A stretch of 64,000 nucleotides of DNA from Thermohalobaculum sp039816045 (lineage in GTDB: Bacteria; Pseudomonadota; Alphaproteobacteria; Rhodobacterales; Rhodobacteraceae): contig JBCBYB010000005.1 of assembly GCA_039816045.1 (NCBI GenBank), positions 62,001-126,000 of the forward strand, given 5' to 3'. Made by a program: the position numbers and the translations under genes. Position 1 is the first letter of the stretch. Each line of letters begins with the position of its first letter. The notes below the pieces were generated by a model. The model saw only the letters and a program-made list of their open reading frames with translations, was not told the origin of the DNA and ran no database searches. Positions 39,513 through 50,840 of this stretch are shown one piece after another.

Positions 39513-40397
39513 ATGGCACCGGCTGGCCACGCCTATGACGACCGCGACGGATTCATCTGGATGGATGGCAATCTCGTGGAGTGGCGGAATGCAACGGTGC
39601 ACGTACTCACCCATGCGCTGCACTACGGCAGCTCGGTCTTTGAGGGCGAGCGGGCCTATGGCGGGCGGATCTTCAAATCCGAGGAGCATTCGCGGCGTCT
39701 GCTGGCAAGCGGCAAGGCGATGGACATCCCTATTCCGTACACGGTCGAGGAGATCGAAGCGGCAAAGGCAGCAACCATGCGCGCAAATGACATGGGCGAC
39801 GCCTATGTCCGCGTAATCTGCTGGCGGGGCTCCGGGTTGGACATGGGCGTCGCATCGGCGCGGAACCCGGTCCACATGGCGGTCGCCACTTGGGAATGGG
39901 GCGCCTATTACGGCGATGCGAAGCACAAGGGCGCGAAGCTCGACATTTCGAAATGGAAGCGCCCCAGCCCCGAGACCATCCCCTGCCACGCAAAGGCGTC
40001 GGGTCTTTATATGATCTGCACCATGTCCAAACACGCGGCGGAGGCAAATGGCTGTTCTGACAGCCTGATGATGGACCACCGTGGCTATGTGGCCGAGGCG
40101 ACCGGCGCTAATGTGTTCTTCGTCAAGGACGGGGTCGTGCACACGCCGACACCAGATTGTTTTCTGGACGGCATCACGCGCCAGACGGTTATCGGCATGC
40201 TGGAAGACAAGGGCATCGAGGTGGTCGAGCGCCATATCATGCCTGACGAACTGGAGGGCTTCGAGCAGTGCTGGCTGACCGGCACCGCAGCCGAGGTGAC
40301 CCCGGTCGGCGAGATCGGCCCCTACGGCTTTGAGGTGGGTGCTCTGACCCGCGACATCGCTGAAAGCTATGAGCGCGTGGTCCGCGGCAACCACTAG
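39513..40397 (+). CDS. ilvE: Branched-chain amino acid aminotransferase
   Basis: A 294-residue class IV PLP aminotransferase, catalysing the last step of Leu, Ile and Val synthesis. The family start DGFIWMDGNLVEWRNATVHVLTHALHYGSSVFEGERAY is intact. The PLP lysine lies near residue 155 in the IPCHAKASGLYM segment, and YVAEATGANVFFVKDGVVHTP (near 191) and DGITRQTVI are conserved. AAAGGAGAG lies eight bases before ATG 39513. It is divergent from petP and followed by a stem-loop. Confidence 0.93.
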   Translation: MAPAGHAYDDRDGFIWMDGNLVEWRNATVHVLTHALHYGSSVFEGERAYGGRIFKSEEHSRRLLASGKAMDIPIPYTVEEIEAAKAATMRANDMGDAYVRVICWRGSGLDMGVASARNPVHMAVATWEWGAYYGDAKHKGAKLDISKWKRPSPETIPCHAKASGLYMICTMSKHAAEANGCSDSLMMDHRGYVAEATGANVFFVKDGVVHTPTPDCFLDGITRQTVIGMLEDKGIEVVERHIMPDELEGFEQCWLTGTAAEVTPVGEIGPYGFEVGALTRDIAESYERVVRGNH

Positions 40398-40401
40398 GAC
40401 A

Positions 40402-40444
40402 GACCTTCCCGCGGCCTCGGCTGCGGGCGCCCCCCGCAAAGGTC
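40402..40444 (+). other. Nested stem-loop after ilvE
   Basis: An outer stem GACCTT (40402-40407) / AAGGTC (40439-40444) encloses CCCGC...GCGGG (40408-40427), just five bases after the ilvE stop. The structure is strong, but no U-tract follows, so it may protect the mRNA 3' end or work with Rho instead of being an intrinsic terminator. Confidence 0.45.
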
Positions 40445-40582
40445 GCAGAGGCGAGACTGGCGCTCGTCACCACCGTGTAATATGTAAAGAGTACGGTTTG
40501 GTTGTTGTGCCGGGGTGCCATGCCATGGTGGCAGACGCGGTCCGGACGAACGGAGGACACCATTCTAACCGGACAAAGTCCT

Positions 40583-40984
40583 ATGGGCGCTGCCGCCCAG
40601 ACGCAGGTTCCCGCGCTTGCGGAGACCACGCAAGAAGCCGGGAGCGACGGCGTGCTCCCCCTTATCCTCGCCTCGCTGGACCAGGACAGCGCCGAGGAGA
40701 TCGTCTCCATTCCGCTGGCCGGCAAAAGCGAGGAAGCAGACCACATGGTCATTGCCTCTGGCCGCGTCTCCCGCCATGTGGCGGCTTTGGCGGATAAGCT
40801 GGCCGAACGCCTCAAGACAGAGGCGGGCATCCGTGCCCGGGTCGAGGGACGCGAAACTGCGGATTGGGTGCTGATCGATGCGGGCGACGTGATCGTGCAT
40901 ATCTTCCGCCCGGAGGTGCGCGGCTTCTACCAGCTCGAGAAGATGTGGCAGACGCCTTCGGACACGGCTGCCCGATCGGCCTGA
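40583..40984 (+). CDS. rsfS: Ribosome silencing factor RsfS
   Basis: A 133-residue protein (Iojap/RsfS) that binds ribosomal protein uL14 and blocks subunit joining in starvation. The core is ILASLDQDSAEEIVSIPLAGKSEEADHMVIASGRVSRHVAALADKLAERLK, then VEGRETADWVLIDAGDVIVHIFRPEVRGFYQLEKMW. The start is unsure: ATG 40583 has no ribosome-binding site, while seven codons upstream an in-frame ATT (40562) lies five bases after GGAGG. An AT-rich TAATAT at 40478-40483 could be its promoter -10. It is one base before rlmH. Confidence 0.9.
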   Translation: MGAAAQTQVPALAETTQEAGSDGVLPLILASLDQDSAEEIVSIPLAGKSEEADHMVIASGRVSRHVAALADKLAERLKTEAGIRARVEGRETADWVLIDAGDVIVHIFRPEVRGFYQLEKMWQTPSDTAARSA

Positions 40985-40985
40985 G

Positions 40986-41456
40986 ATGCGCCTGACGATT
41001 GCGGCCGTCGGGCGGATGCGCGGCGGTCCGGAGGCAGCCATAGTCTCCGATTACGCCGCACGCACCACGGCGGCCGGAAAGGGTCTGGGCCTTGGCCCGC
41101 TCACCGTCATCGAGATCGACGAACGCAAGGCCCGGGATCGCGAGCAGCAGTCCGAGCGTTTGATCTCCGCGGGAGGCAGCGGCGCCGTTCGCCTCGCCCT
41201 CGATGAACGGGGCGCCGCCCTGTCGAGCCCTGGCTTTGCAAAGCTATTGGCAGGCTATCGGGACGCGGGCCGGGGTGAAGCGCTCTTTCTGATCGGAGGC
41301 GCTGACGGACACACCGATGACCTCCGGCGCAGTGCTGACCGCCTGATCGGGTTCGGTCCAATGGTGTGGCCCCATATGCTCGTGCGTGCAATGTTGGCCG
41401 AGCAGATCTACCGTGCTGTTTCGATCCTGGGAGGCAGCCCCTATCACCGCGAATGA
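40986..41456 (+). CDS. rlmH: 23S rRNA (pseudouridine(1915)-N(3))-methyltransferase RlmH
   Basis: A 156-residue SPOUT methyltransferase that modifies pseudouridine 1915 of helix 69. The SAM knot motifs are ALFLIGGADGHTDDL near 100 and HMLVRAMLAEQIYRAVSILGGSPYHRE at the C-terminus, with the expected YHR end. Length is typical. It directly follows rsfS, a pairing seen in many bacteria that links ribosome maturation and silencing. Confidence 0.94.
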   Translation: MRLTIAAVGRMRGGPEAAIVSDYAARTTAAGKGLGLGPLTVIEIDERKARDREQQSERLISAGGSGAVRLALDERGAALSSPGFAKLLAGYRDAGRGEALFLIGGADGHTDDLRRSADRLIGFGPMVWPHMLVRAMLAEQIYRAVSILGGSPYHRE

Positions 41457-41548
41457 CGACCGCGCCTCACGAAGGGGGTTTCGCCACCTTGCGCGTGCCG
41501 ACGGGCCTTCTCTAAACACGGATGACATTGGTTGCTGAGGACCGTTCC

Positions 41549-43084
41549 ATGCATTGGAAACCCGTTGTGCTTGCCATCTTGGACGGCTGGGGCCTGTCGG
41601 ACACGCCAACCGCCAACGCCCCACTGCTCGCGCAAACGCCAATAATGGATCGTCTGATGGCAACCCGCCCAACGGCAAAACTGGTTGCGTGTGGGCCGGC
41701 TGTGGGGCTCCCGGAAGGCCAGATGGGCAACTCGGAGGTCGGTCACATCACCATCGGAGCGGGTCGGGTGGTTTGGATGGACCTGCCGCGGATCGACCGA
41801 GCCATCGCCGACGGCTCCTTTGCCACCAACGCGGCCCTCGGCGACTTCTCGGCCAAGCTAAAACGAGACGGCGGAACCGCGCATTTGCTCGGCCTTGCCT
41901 CGCCGGGCGGCGTGCACAGCCACCAGCGGCACTTGATCGAGGCGGCCAAGGTTCTTGCGTCGGAAGGGTTGCCCGTGCGCCTGCATCTCCTGACCGATGG
42001 ACGAGACATCGCTCCGAAGAGCGCGGCCGCCCAGGTTGCTGAGATCATCGCCGCGATCGACGATCTGCCCGACACCAAAGTCGCGACCGTGACCGGGCGC
42101 TTTTACGCGATGGACCGCGACAATCGCTGGGAGCGCGTGGAGAAAGCTTGGGCCGCAATTGCGGCTGCGCGAGGCCAAACGGCAAAGGATGCCGCTCAAG
42201 CGATCAAGGCCGCATATGCCCGCGGTGAGACGGACGAGTTCGTGCTTCCGACGGTGGTTGGCACCCCATCGCCAATAGGCCCCAACGACGGTCTCCTCTG
42301 CACCAACTTTCGTGCCGATAGGGCTCGCGAGATCTTGGGCGCGTTGGTCGATCCCGGTTTCGCTGAGTTCTCCCGCAATGGCAGCGTTCCGTTGATGACG
42401 GCGCTCGGCATGGTGAGTTACTCCGGTCATCTCGATCAGTTTATCCCGAGCATCTTCCCGGCAGAGGCCATCACGAACACCCTCGGCGCTTGGATTGCCA
42501 GGGCTGGCCTTCGCCAGTTCCGTCTGGCCGAAACGGAGAAGTACCCGCATGTGACGTTCTTCCTGAATGGGGGGCGGGAGGTGCCCTTCACCGGCGAAGA
42601 CCGCCGTATGGCCCCGAGCCCCAAGGTTGCAACCTATGACCAAGCCCCCGAAATGGCCGCAGAAGAGGTCACGGAGCATCTGGTCGCCGCCATCCAGGAC
42701 CGTTACGATCTCATCGTGGTAAATTACGCGAACCCAGACATGGTCGGTCACACGGGTGATCTCGACGCCGCAATCCGCGCCTGTGAGATCGTGGATCGCG
42801 GACTTGGTACGGTCGTGGCAGCGATTGAGGAAGTCGGCGGGGCGATGCTGGTCGTCGCAGACCACGGCAATTGCGAAACCATGCTGGATGCCGAAGGCGG
42901 GCCACATACCGCGCACACCCTCAACCCCGTGCCAGCGGTATTGGTGGCGCCAGGAGTTGCCGAGGGCACGCGCCTCTCCGACGGGACACTCTCAGACATC
43001 GCTCCTACGCTGTTGCAGCTTATGGGGATCGAACAACCTGATGAGATGACCGGGCGATCCCTGATCCGGGCAGAGATCGGGTGA
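41549..43084 (+). CDS. gpmI: 2,3-bisphosphoglycerate-independent phosphoglycerate mutase
   Basis: A 511-residue metal-dependent enzyme interconverting 3- and 2-phosphoglycerate in glycolysis and gluconeogenesis. LAILDGWGLSD near 8 supplies the first metal Asp, GQMGNSEVGHITIGAGR near 58 holds the catalytic Ser, and DMVGHTGDLDAAIRACE near 400 and VVADHGNCETM near 434 hold the other metal ligands. ATG 41549 has GAGGA eight bases upstream. Its stop overlaps the next GTG by four bases. Confidence 0.96.
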   Translation: MHWKPVVLAILDGWGLSDTPTANAPLLAQTPIMDRLMATRPTAKLVACGPAVGLPEGQMGNSEVGHITIGAGRVVWMDLPRIDRAIADGSFATNAALGDFSAKLKRDGGTAHLLGLASPGGVHSHQRHLIEAAKVLASEGLPVRLHLLTDGRDIAPKSAAAQVAEIIAAIDDLPDTKVATVTGRFYAMDRDNRWERVEKAWAAIAAARGQTAKDAAQAIKAAYARGETDEFVLPTVVGTPSPIGPNDGLLCTNFRADRAREILGALVDPGFAEFSRNGSVPLMTALGMVSYSGHLDQFIPSIFPAEAITNTLGAWIARAGLRQFRLAETEKYPHVTFFLNGGREVPFTGEDRRMAPSPKVATYDQAPEMAAEEVTEHLVAAIQDRYDLIVVNYANPDMVGHTGDLDAAIRACEIVDRGLGTVVAAIEEVGGAMLVVADHGNCETMLDAEGGPHTAHTLNPVPAVLVAPGVAEGTRLSDGTLSDIAPTLLQLMGIEQPDEMTGRSLIRAEIG

Positions 43085-44211
43085 GGGGTCCCGCGCTCGC
43101 CCTGATCCTATCGCTCTTGGTCGCATCGCATGGCAACGCGGCAGACACCCTCCTTGCACCCATCGAGGAAGCGCGTCAGTTGCTGTCTGAGGCGGAGGAC
43201 GCGCTGCGCGGGGCCCGAGAGGGATCGGAGCGCCGCGCAGCTCTGGGAGAAGCCGTTCGCGCTCATGAGGCGGCGTTGGCAGCTCTGCGGAGCGGTCTAC
43301 GGGCCCTGGCGGCCGAAGACCGCCAACTGACCACCGAGATTGCCGCCGAGCAGAGCCGCTTGGGCCAACTGTTGGGCGCGCTGCAGTCTGTTGCGCTTGC
43401 CCCAAAGGCAGCGTTGCTCGTGCACCCCGAGGGGGTTCTCGCCGCCTCCCGATCGGCAATGCTGATGTCGGATCTGGCGCCAAGGATCCAGGCTGAGATG
43501 GCCAGCCTCGGGCGACAACTGGATGCGTTGCGCGGTGTGCGTCTCGGACAAGAGGTCGCGCGCGCAGAAGCTCGGGGCGCTCTAGCAGCCCTGCAGGCCT
43601 TGCGCTCTGAGGCGAACCAGACGCGGCGAGAGACGGCCGCCGCCGCCATCGCTGCCCGCCAAGCCCTTGCGCGGCAGGCCGAGGAGGCCGCCGCCCGTGC
43701 GCGCGATCTCGGCGATCTGTCGCAGACGCTTCGCGCAAGCTTGCCGGAAGCCACCGCGCGCGGCCTTTTCACCACCCAGAAAGGGATGCTCGCCCCCCCC
43801 GTCACAGGGCGCATTACCGGCGTCTTTGGCGGCACCGACCCATGGGGGCGTACGAGCCAGGGGATCACATTTTCGGCACCGGCCTATGCGCAGGTGAGCG
43901 CTCCTTGGGACGGAACGGTCCGCTATGCTGGCCCGCTGATCGACTATGGAACCGTGGTGGTTCTTGAGCCAAAGGAGGGGTGGCTTATGGTTTTGGCCGG
44001 TCTTGCGCGCACTGATCGGCGCGTTGGAGAAACCGTGCTTGCGGGCGAAACCGTGGGCGATCTGGGCGGCCCTTTGCCAAGCTCAGAAGAATTTTTACTT
44101 GAAGCCAGCGGGGTGGTCCCGCAAGTCAGGATGAGCGATCTATATCTTGAGCTCAGACAGGACGGCGAGGCCATCGACCCCGCCCCCTGGTTCGAGAACA
44201 CAACCGAGTGA
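43081..44211 (+). CDS. EnvC-like murein hydrolase activator (degenerate LytM)
   Basis: A 376-residue periplasmic protein. It has a signal peptide (residues 1-20, ending GNAA), then a long coiled coil (about 25-225, Ala/Glu/Arg/Leu-rich), then a LytM/M23 domain (about 235-370: VTGRITGVFGGTDPWGRTSQGITFSAP, YLELRQDGEAIDPAPWF). The zinc ligands of active M23 peptidases (HxxxD and HxH) are absent: the first site reads TSQGITF and the second lacks His. This is the pattern of EnvC, which activates cell-wall amidases without cutting itself. GTG start in a GTGA overlap with gpmI. Confidence 0.87.
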   Translation: MRGPALALILSLLVASHGNAADTLLAPIEEARQLLSEAEDALRGAREGSERRAALGEAVRAHEAALAALRSGLRALAAEDRQLTTEIAAEQSRLGQLLGALQSVALAPKAALLVHPEGVLAASRSAMLMSDLAPRIQAEMASLGRQLDALRGVRLGQEVARAEARGALAALQALRSEANQTRRETAAAAIAARQALARQAEEAAARARDLGDLSQTLRASLPEATARGLFTTQKGMLAPPVTGRITGVFGGTDPWGRTSQGITFSAPAYAQVSAPWDGTVRYAGPLIDYGTVVVLEPKEGWLMVLAGLARTDRRVGETVLAGETVGDLGGPLPSSEEFLLEASGVVPQVRMSDLYLELRQDGEAIDPAPWFENTTE

Positions 44212-44222
44212 GGCTGAGGACT

Positions 44223-45530
44223 ATGCGCAAGACTGTTATGGCACTGATGGTTGGAACCGCGATTGGCGTGAGCCTGCCGCATCTCGTGCAAGAGACCTTC
44301 GCCCAGGAGACCTCTGCGAGGACGACCTACGAATATCTCGACCTCTTCGGAAACATCTTTGAGCGTGTGCGCCAAGCCTACGTCGAGGAAGTCGACGAGC
44401 AGGAACTGATCGAAGCGGCAATCAACGGCATGCTCTCGTCGCTCGACCCGCACTCGGCCTACCTGCCGCCGGAGAACTTCGAGGATATGCGCGAGCAGAC
44501 GCGCGGCGAGTTCGGCGGCCTCGGCATCGAGGTCACCATGGAGAACAGCTTTGTCAAAGTGGTGGCGCCGATCGACGACACCCCGGCAGCCGAGGCCGGA
44601 CTCGAGGCAGGCGACTTTATCACCCATATCGACGGTGAGTCCGTTCTGGGGCTGACGCTTTCCGAGGCGGTGGACCGGATGCGCGGGCCGGTGGGCTCCG
44701 AGATCGTCATCACCATCAGTCGCGAGGACGCGGAGGAGCCCTTCGATGTGACCATCGTGCGCGACGTGATCACGATTCGCGCCGTACGCGCGCGTGTCGA
44801 GGGCAATGTCGGGATCCTGCGCATCACCGCGTTTAACGAGAACACCACCGAGAGCCTTGAGGCCGGGATGAAGGAAATCGCGGAACAGGTGAACGGTGAA
44901 GAACTCATCGGCTACGTGATCGATCTGCGCAACAACCCGGGCGGACTGCTCTCACAGGCGATCTCCGTGTCGGACGCGTTCCTGGAGGAGGGCGAGATCG
45001 TCTCTACCCGGGGCCGTGATCTGGAGGAGGCGGAGCGCCGCAATGCCCGCGCCGGCGACCTTGCGGAGGGCAAGCCGCTCGTGGTGCTGATCAACGAAGG
45101 CTCCGCTTCGGCCTCCGAGATCGTGGCGGGCGCGCTACAGGATCAGCGCCGCGCGATTGTCGTAGGCGCCAAGAGCTTCGGCAAGGGATCGGTCCAGACC
45201 GTCATGCGCCTCGGCGACAAAGGCGCGATGAAGCTCACCACTGCGCGCTACTACACTCCATCGGGCCGCTCCATTCAGGCGCTCGGTATCGAGCCTGACA
45301 TCTTGGTCGAGGAACGCCGGGTGATCGACGCGGACGAGGCCGAGCGCCGCTCACGGTCCGAAGCTGACCTTCGCGGCAGCCTCGGCGAAGAGCTGTCGGA
45401 TGACGAGCGGGAGCAGCTCGATGAGGAGCGGGAGCGCCATGAGGCGACCGCGGCCTTGAGAGCCGAGGATTTCCAGATGGCCTATGCGCTCGACCTGCTG
45501 AACGGGCTTGCCATCTATGGCAAGCGCTGA
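44223..45530 (+). CDS. ctpA: S41 family C-terminal processing peptidase
   Basis: A 435-residue exported protease: signal segment 1-31, an N-terminal helical part with LDPHSAYLPPENFEDM, a PDZ domain (about 95-180, GGLGIEVTMENSFVKVVAPIDDTPA, AGDFITHIDGESV) and the Ser-Lys catalytic core (NEGSASASEIVAGALQD with the Ser, then KSFGKGSVQT with the Lys). The tail is acidic and helical. Such proteases control cell-wall hydrolases and outer-membrane proteins, fitting the EnvC-like neighbour. ATG 44223 is chosen; GTG 44208 in a GTGA overlap is an alternative. Confidence 0.93.
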   Translation: MRKTVMALMVGTAIGVSLPHLVQETFAQETSARTTYEYLDLFGNIFERVRQAYVEEVDEQELIEAAINGMLSSLDPHSAYLPPENFEDMREQTRGEFGGLGIEVTMENSFVKVVAPIDDTPAAEAGLEAGDFITHIDGESVLGLTLSEAVDRMRGPVGSEIVITISREDAEEPFDVTIVRDVITIRAVRARVEGNVGILRITAFNENTTESLEAGMKEIAEQVNGEELIGYVIDLRNNPGGLLSQAISVSDAFLEEGEIVSTRGRDLEEAERRNARAGDLAEGKPLVVLINEGSASASEIVAGALQDQRRAIVVGAKSFGKGSVQTVMRLGDKGAMKLTTARYYTPSGRSIQALGIEPDILVEERRVIDADEAERRSRSEADLRGSLGEELSDDEREQLDEERERHEATAALRAEDFQMAYALDLLNGLAIYGKR

Positions 45531-46023
45531 AGGGGGCCAAGACAGGGTCGATGTCTCGGCCCTGCCATACCGTCCTTGCGTCGGCCTGATGTTGCTTAAC
45601 CCGGCGGGGGAGATCTTCGCCGGTCAACGAATAGACAACCCGGGGCCGGCCTGGCAGATGCCTCAAGGCGGCATCGACAAAGGGGAAACACCGGCAGACG
45701 CGGCGTTTCGTGAGCTCAATGAGGAGACGGGAATTCCGGCGTCTATGGCGGAAATCCTGCGTGAGAGCGAACAGTGGCTGCGCTATGAACTGCCCCCCGC
45801 ACTGGTGCGCAAACTCTGGAAAGGGCGCTATCGCGGGCAGGAGCAGCGGTGGTTCGCTATGCGCTTCAACGGTCCCGACAGTGTGATTCGGATCGACGGA
45901 CCGGATCCGGAGTTTAGTCGTTGGACCTGGATGCCACCGGACCAGCTGATCGAGCGGATCGTCCCGTTTAAGCGAGACACCTATTCGGCGGTGTTTGAGG
46001 AGTTTCGCGATCTGCTGAGCTGA
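45517..46023 (+). CDS. rppH: RNA pyrophosphohydrolase (Nudix)
   Basis: A 168-residue Nudix enzyme that removes pyrophosphate from the 5' end of mRNA and so triggers decay. The Nudix box GGIDKGETPADAAFRELNEETGI lies near 47-69 and is complete. YRPCVGLMLLNPAGEIFAGQR and WQMPQG before it and WTWMPPDQLIERIVPFKRDTY after it are typical of RppH. ATG 45517 overlaps ctpA by 14 bases. The gene is convergent with the lipoprotein gene, six bases apart. Confidence 0.92.
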   Translation: MASAEGGQDRVDVSALPYRPCVGLMLLNPAGEIFAGQRIDNPGPAWQMPQGGIDKGETPADAAFRELNEETGIPASMAEILRESEQWLRYELPPALVRKLWKGRYRGQEQRWFAMRFNGPDSVIRIDGPDPEFSRWTWMPPDQLIERIVPFKRDTYSAVFEEFRDLLS

Positions 46024-46029
46024 CTTGGC

Positions 46030-46494
46030 TCAGAGACTAAGCGGGTTCCCAGCCAAACGGGTCCGGCGCAAGGTGTTTGGCGCACCCTCTCCCGCATCAA
46101 CAGGCGTGAAGATGTAGTCCTCACCCTCACGTTGAACCGTGGCACATCCGAAATCGCCGCCGCCCCAGTCCTTGTTCCACTGGCGGCAGATCTTATCGTC
46201 GGCAAGGACTTCCCAGGTGCCATTCGCAGAATTGGTTGTGCCCGGCGTCTCGATCAGCTCCGCAATCCCGACCATGGAGCCGTCCTCACGGAGATAGACG
46301 TTCCAGCGCCACTCGTCATCCTCATGCACGAGCGTGCTGTTGCGGAGGAAGGCCAAAATCTGTGCGGAGGTGAGACTGGGGTTCGCAGGGCTGGTCAGAG
46401 GATCACCCTTGGCAAACTCCTGCTCATCGTTGAAGTTGGGATCAATGCAGGCCGCAAGGGTCAGGAGCAGAAGGACACCAAACCTTGCAACCAT
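46030..46494 (-). CDS. Small lipoprotein at the 3' end of the ATP synthase operon
   Basis: A 154-residue predicted lipoprotein: signal MVARFGVLLLLTLAAC with the lipobox LAAC and Cys16. The mature part has WRWNVYLREDGSMVGIAELI and GTWEVLADDKICRQWNKDWGGGDFGCATVQREGEDYIF, with two Cys that may pair; I do not recognise the family. GGAGG lies eight bases before the ATG, and the gene starts 15 bases after the atpC stop, so it is probably transcribed with atpHAGDC. No link to ATP synthase function is known to me. Confidence 0.78.
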   Translation of the reverse strand: MVARFGVLLLLTLAACIDPNFNDEQEFAKGDPLTSPANPSLTSAQILAFLRNSTLVHEDDEWRWNVYLREDGSMVGIAELIETPGTTNSANGTWEVLADDKICRQWNKDWGGGDFGCATVQREGEDYIFTPVDAGEGAPNTLRRTRLAGNPLSL

Positions 46495-46509
46495 GCGCTT
46501 TTCCTCCGC

Positions 46510-46899
46510 TCAGACCTGCGCAGAGACAGCCCGGAAGTCGTTCAGGCGCTGCATTGCAGCCTGAGCCCGGTCCTCACCTGCCTCGGACAAAAGGCGCTCC
46601 GCATCGGCGACCTTGGTCTCGAGATACGCGGTATCCATTTTGTCCGCCTCGATCGCCTCCTCGGCGAGAACCGATACGGTGTTGTTGGAGATCTCCGCAA
46701 ATCCACCAGTCACGAAATATCGCCCGCCAGATCCACCGTCGACCGAGACAAAGCCCGGGCGCAGCGTCGTGAGAAACGGCGCGTGGTTTGCCATGGCAGT
46801 CAGGTCTCCCTCCTGCCCAGGCACCGTGACGGCCGTCGCCTCTACCGCCGCCAGCTTGCGCTCGGGGCTCACCAGCTCGAATGTCAGCATATCGGCCAT
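46510..46899 (-). CDS. atpC: ATP synthase F1 subunit epsilon
   Basis: A 129-residue subunit of the central stalk that couples proton flow to catalysis and inhibits idle ATP hydrolysis. The N-terminal beta domain is clear: LTFELVSPERKLAAVEATAVTVPGQEGDLTAMANHAPFLTTLRPG, then YFVTGGFAEISNNTVSVLAEEA. The C-terminal helical part is short. ATG 46899 with GGGAG eight bases upstream is preferred over the GTG one codon earlier. It lies 21 bases after atpD. Confidence 0.95.
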   Translation of the reverse strand: MADMLTFELVSPERKLAAVEATAVTVPGQEGDLTAMANHAPFLTTLRPGFVSVDGGSGGRYFVTGGFAEISNNTVSVLAEEAIEADKMDTAYLETKVADAERLLSEAGEDRAQAAMQRLNDFRAVSAQV

Positions 46900-46920
46900 C
46901 ACGTTACTCCCAGCGCGGTC

Positions 46921-48345
<1,425 letters not shown>

Positions 48346-48381
48346 GTTCTGTCTCCTCGTCGTCGTTTTGCCTTTGGGGCC

Positions 48382-49266
48382 TCAGAGCGCCTCGGCGCCC
48401 GAAATGATCTCGATAAGCTCTTTGGTGATCGCAGCCTGGCGCGAGCGGTTATAGACAATCGTCAAGCGGTCGATCATCTCGCCGGCGTTGCGGGTCGCGT
48501 TGTCCATCGCCGACATGCGCGCACCCTGTTCGGATGCGGCATTCTCCAGCAGCGCGCGGAAGAGCTGGACACCAAGGTTGCGCGGAAGAAGGTCCGCAAG
48601 GATTGCCTCCTCCTCAGGCTCGTATTCATAGCCGACGGAGGCGCCTTCGCCTTCCGCCTCGTCGCTCTCGCTCATCTCTACGGGGATAAGCTTCTGCGCC
48701 GTCGGGATCTGCGAAATCACCGATTTGAACTTGTTGTAGTAGAGCACGGCGACATCGAACTCACCGGCATCGAACCGCGCCAGCACGTCCTCTGCGATGC
48801 CCGCGGCATCCGCATAGCCAAGCCGTTTGACGTTGCTCAGATCCACATGCCCGACGAGCAGTTCGGCCATATCGCGCTTCAGGATGTCACGTCCCTTGCG
48901 CCCCACGGTAAGGATCTTCGCCGTCCCGCCCGACTGGGTATGGGCCAGGATATCCGCCCGGGCCTTGCGTACGATCGAGCTGTTAAAGCCACCGCACAGC
49001 CCACGCTCTGCCGTCGCAACGATAAAGAGCTTTACCTTGTCGTCGCCGGTACCGGCGAGCAGCCGCGGGGCCGTCGGACTGTCCTTGGCGGCCCGGGTCA
49101 GGTTGCCAAGCACTGCGTCGAACCGCTCGGCATAGGGGCGCGCAGCCTCCGCCGCCTCCTGAGCTCGCTTGAGCTTGGCGGCGGCGACCATTTTCATCGC
49201 GCTCGTGATCTTCTTGGTCGATTTGACCGAGTTGATCCGGTTTTTTAGGTCCTTGAGGCTCGGCAT
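48382..49266 (-). CDS. atpG: ATP synthase F1 subunit gamma
   Basis: The 294-residue rotor shaft. Both terminal helices that form the coiled coil are present: KDLKNRINSVKSTKKITSAMKMVAAAKL at 4-31 and ARMSAMDNATRNAGEMIDRLTIVYNRSRQAAITKELIEIISGAEAL at the C-terminus. The central RGLCGGFNSSIVRKA segment near 83 is conserved. An acidic insert (SESDEAEGEGASVGYEYEPEEEA, near 195) is longer than in E. coli. Confidence 0.97.
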   Translation of the reverse strand: MPSLKDLKNRINSVKSTKKITSAMKMVAAAKLKRAQEAAEAARPYAERFDAVLGNLTRAAKDSPTAPRLLAGTGDDKVKLFIVATAERGLCGGFNSSIVRKARADILAHTQSGGTAKILTVGRKGRDILKRDMAELLVGHVDLSNVKRLGYADAAGIAEDVLARFDAGEFDVAVLYYNKFKSVISQIPTAQKLIPVEMSESDEAEGEGASVGYEYEPEEEAILADLLPRNLGVQLFRALLENAASEQGARMSAMDNATRNAGEMIDRLTIVYNRSRQAAITKELIEIISGAEAL

Positions 49267-49300
49267 TGCGCCCGGCTCCCCCGTCTAGACGCAGACGCCG

Positions 49301-50839
<1,539 letters not shown>

Positions 50840-50840
50840 C

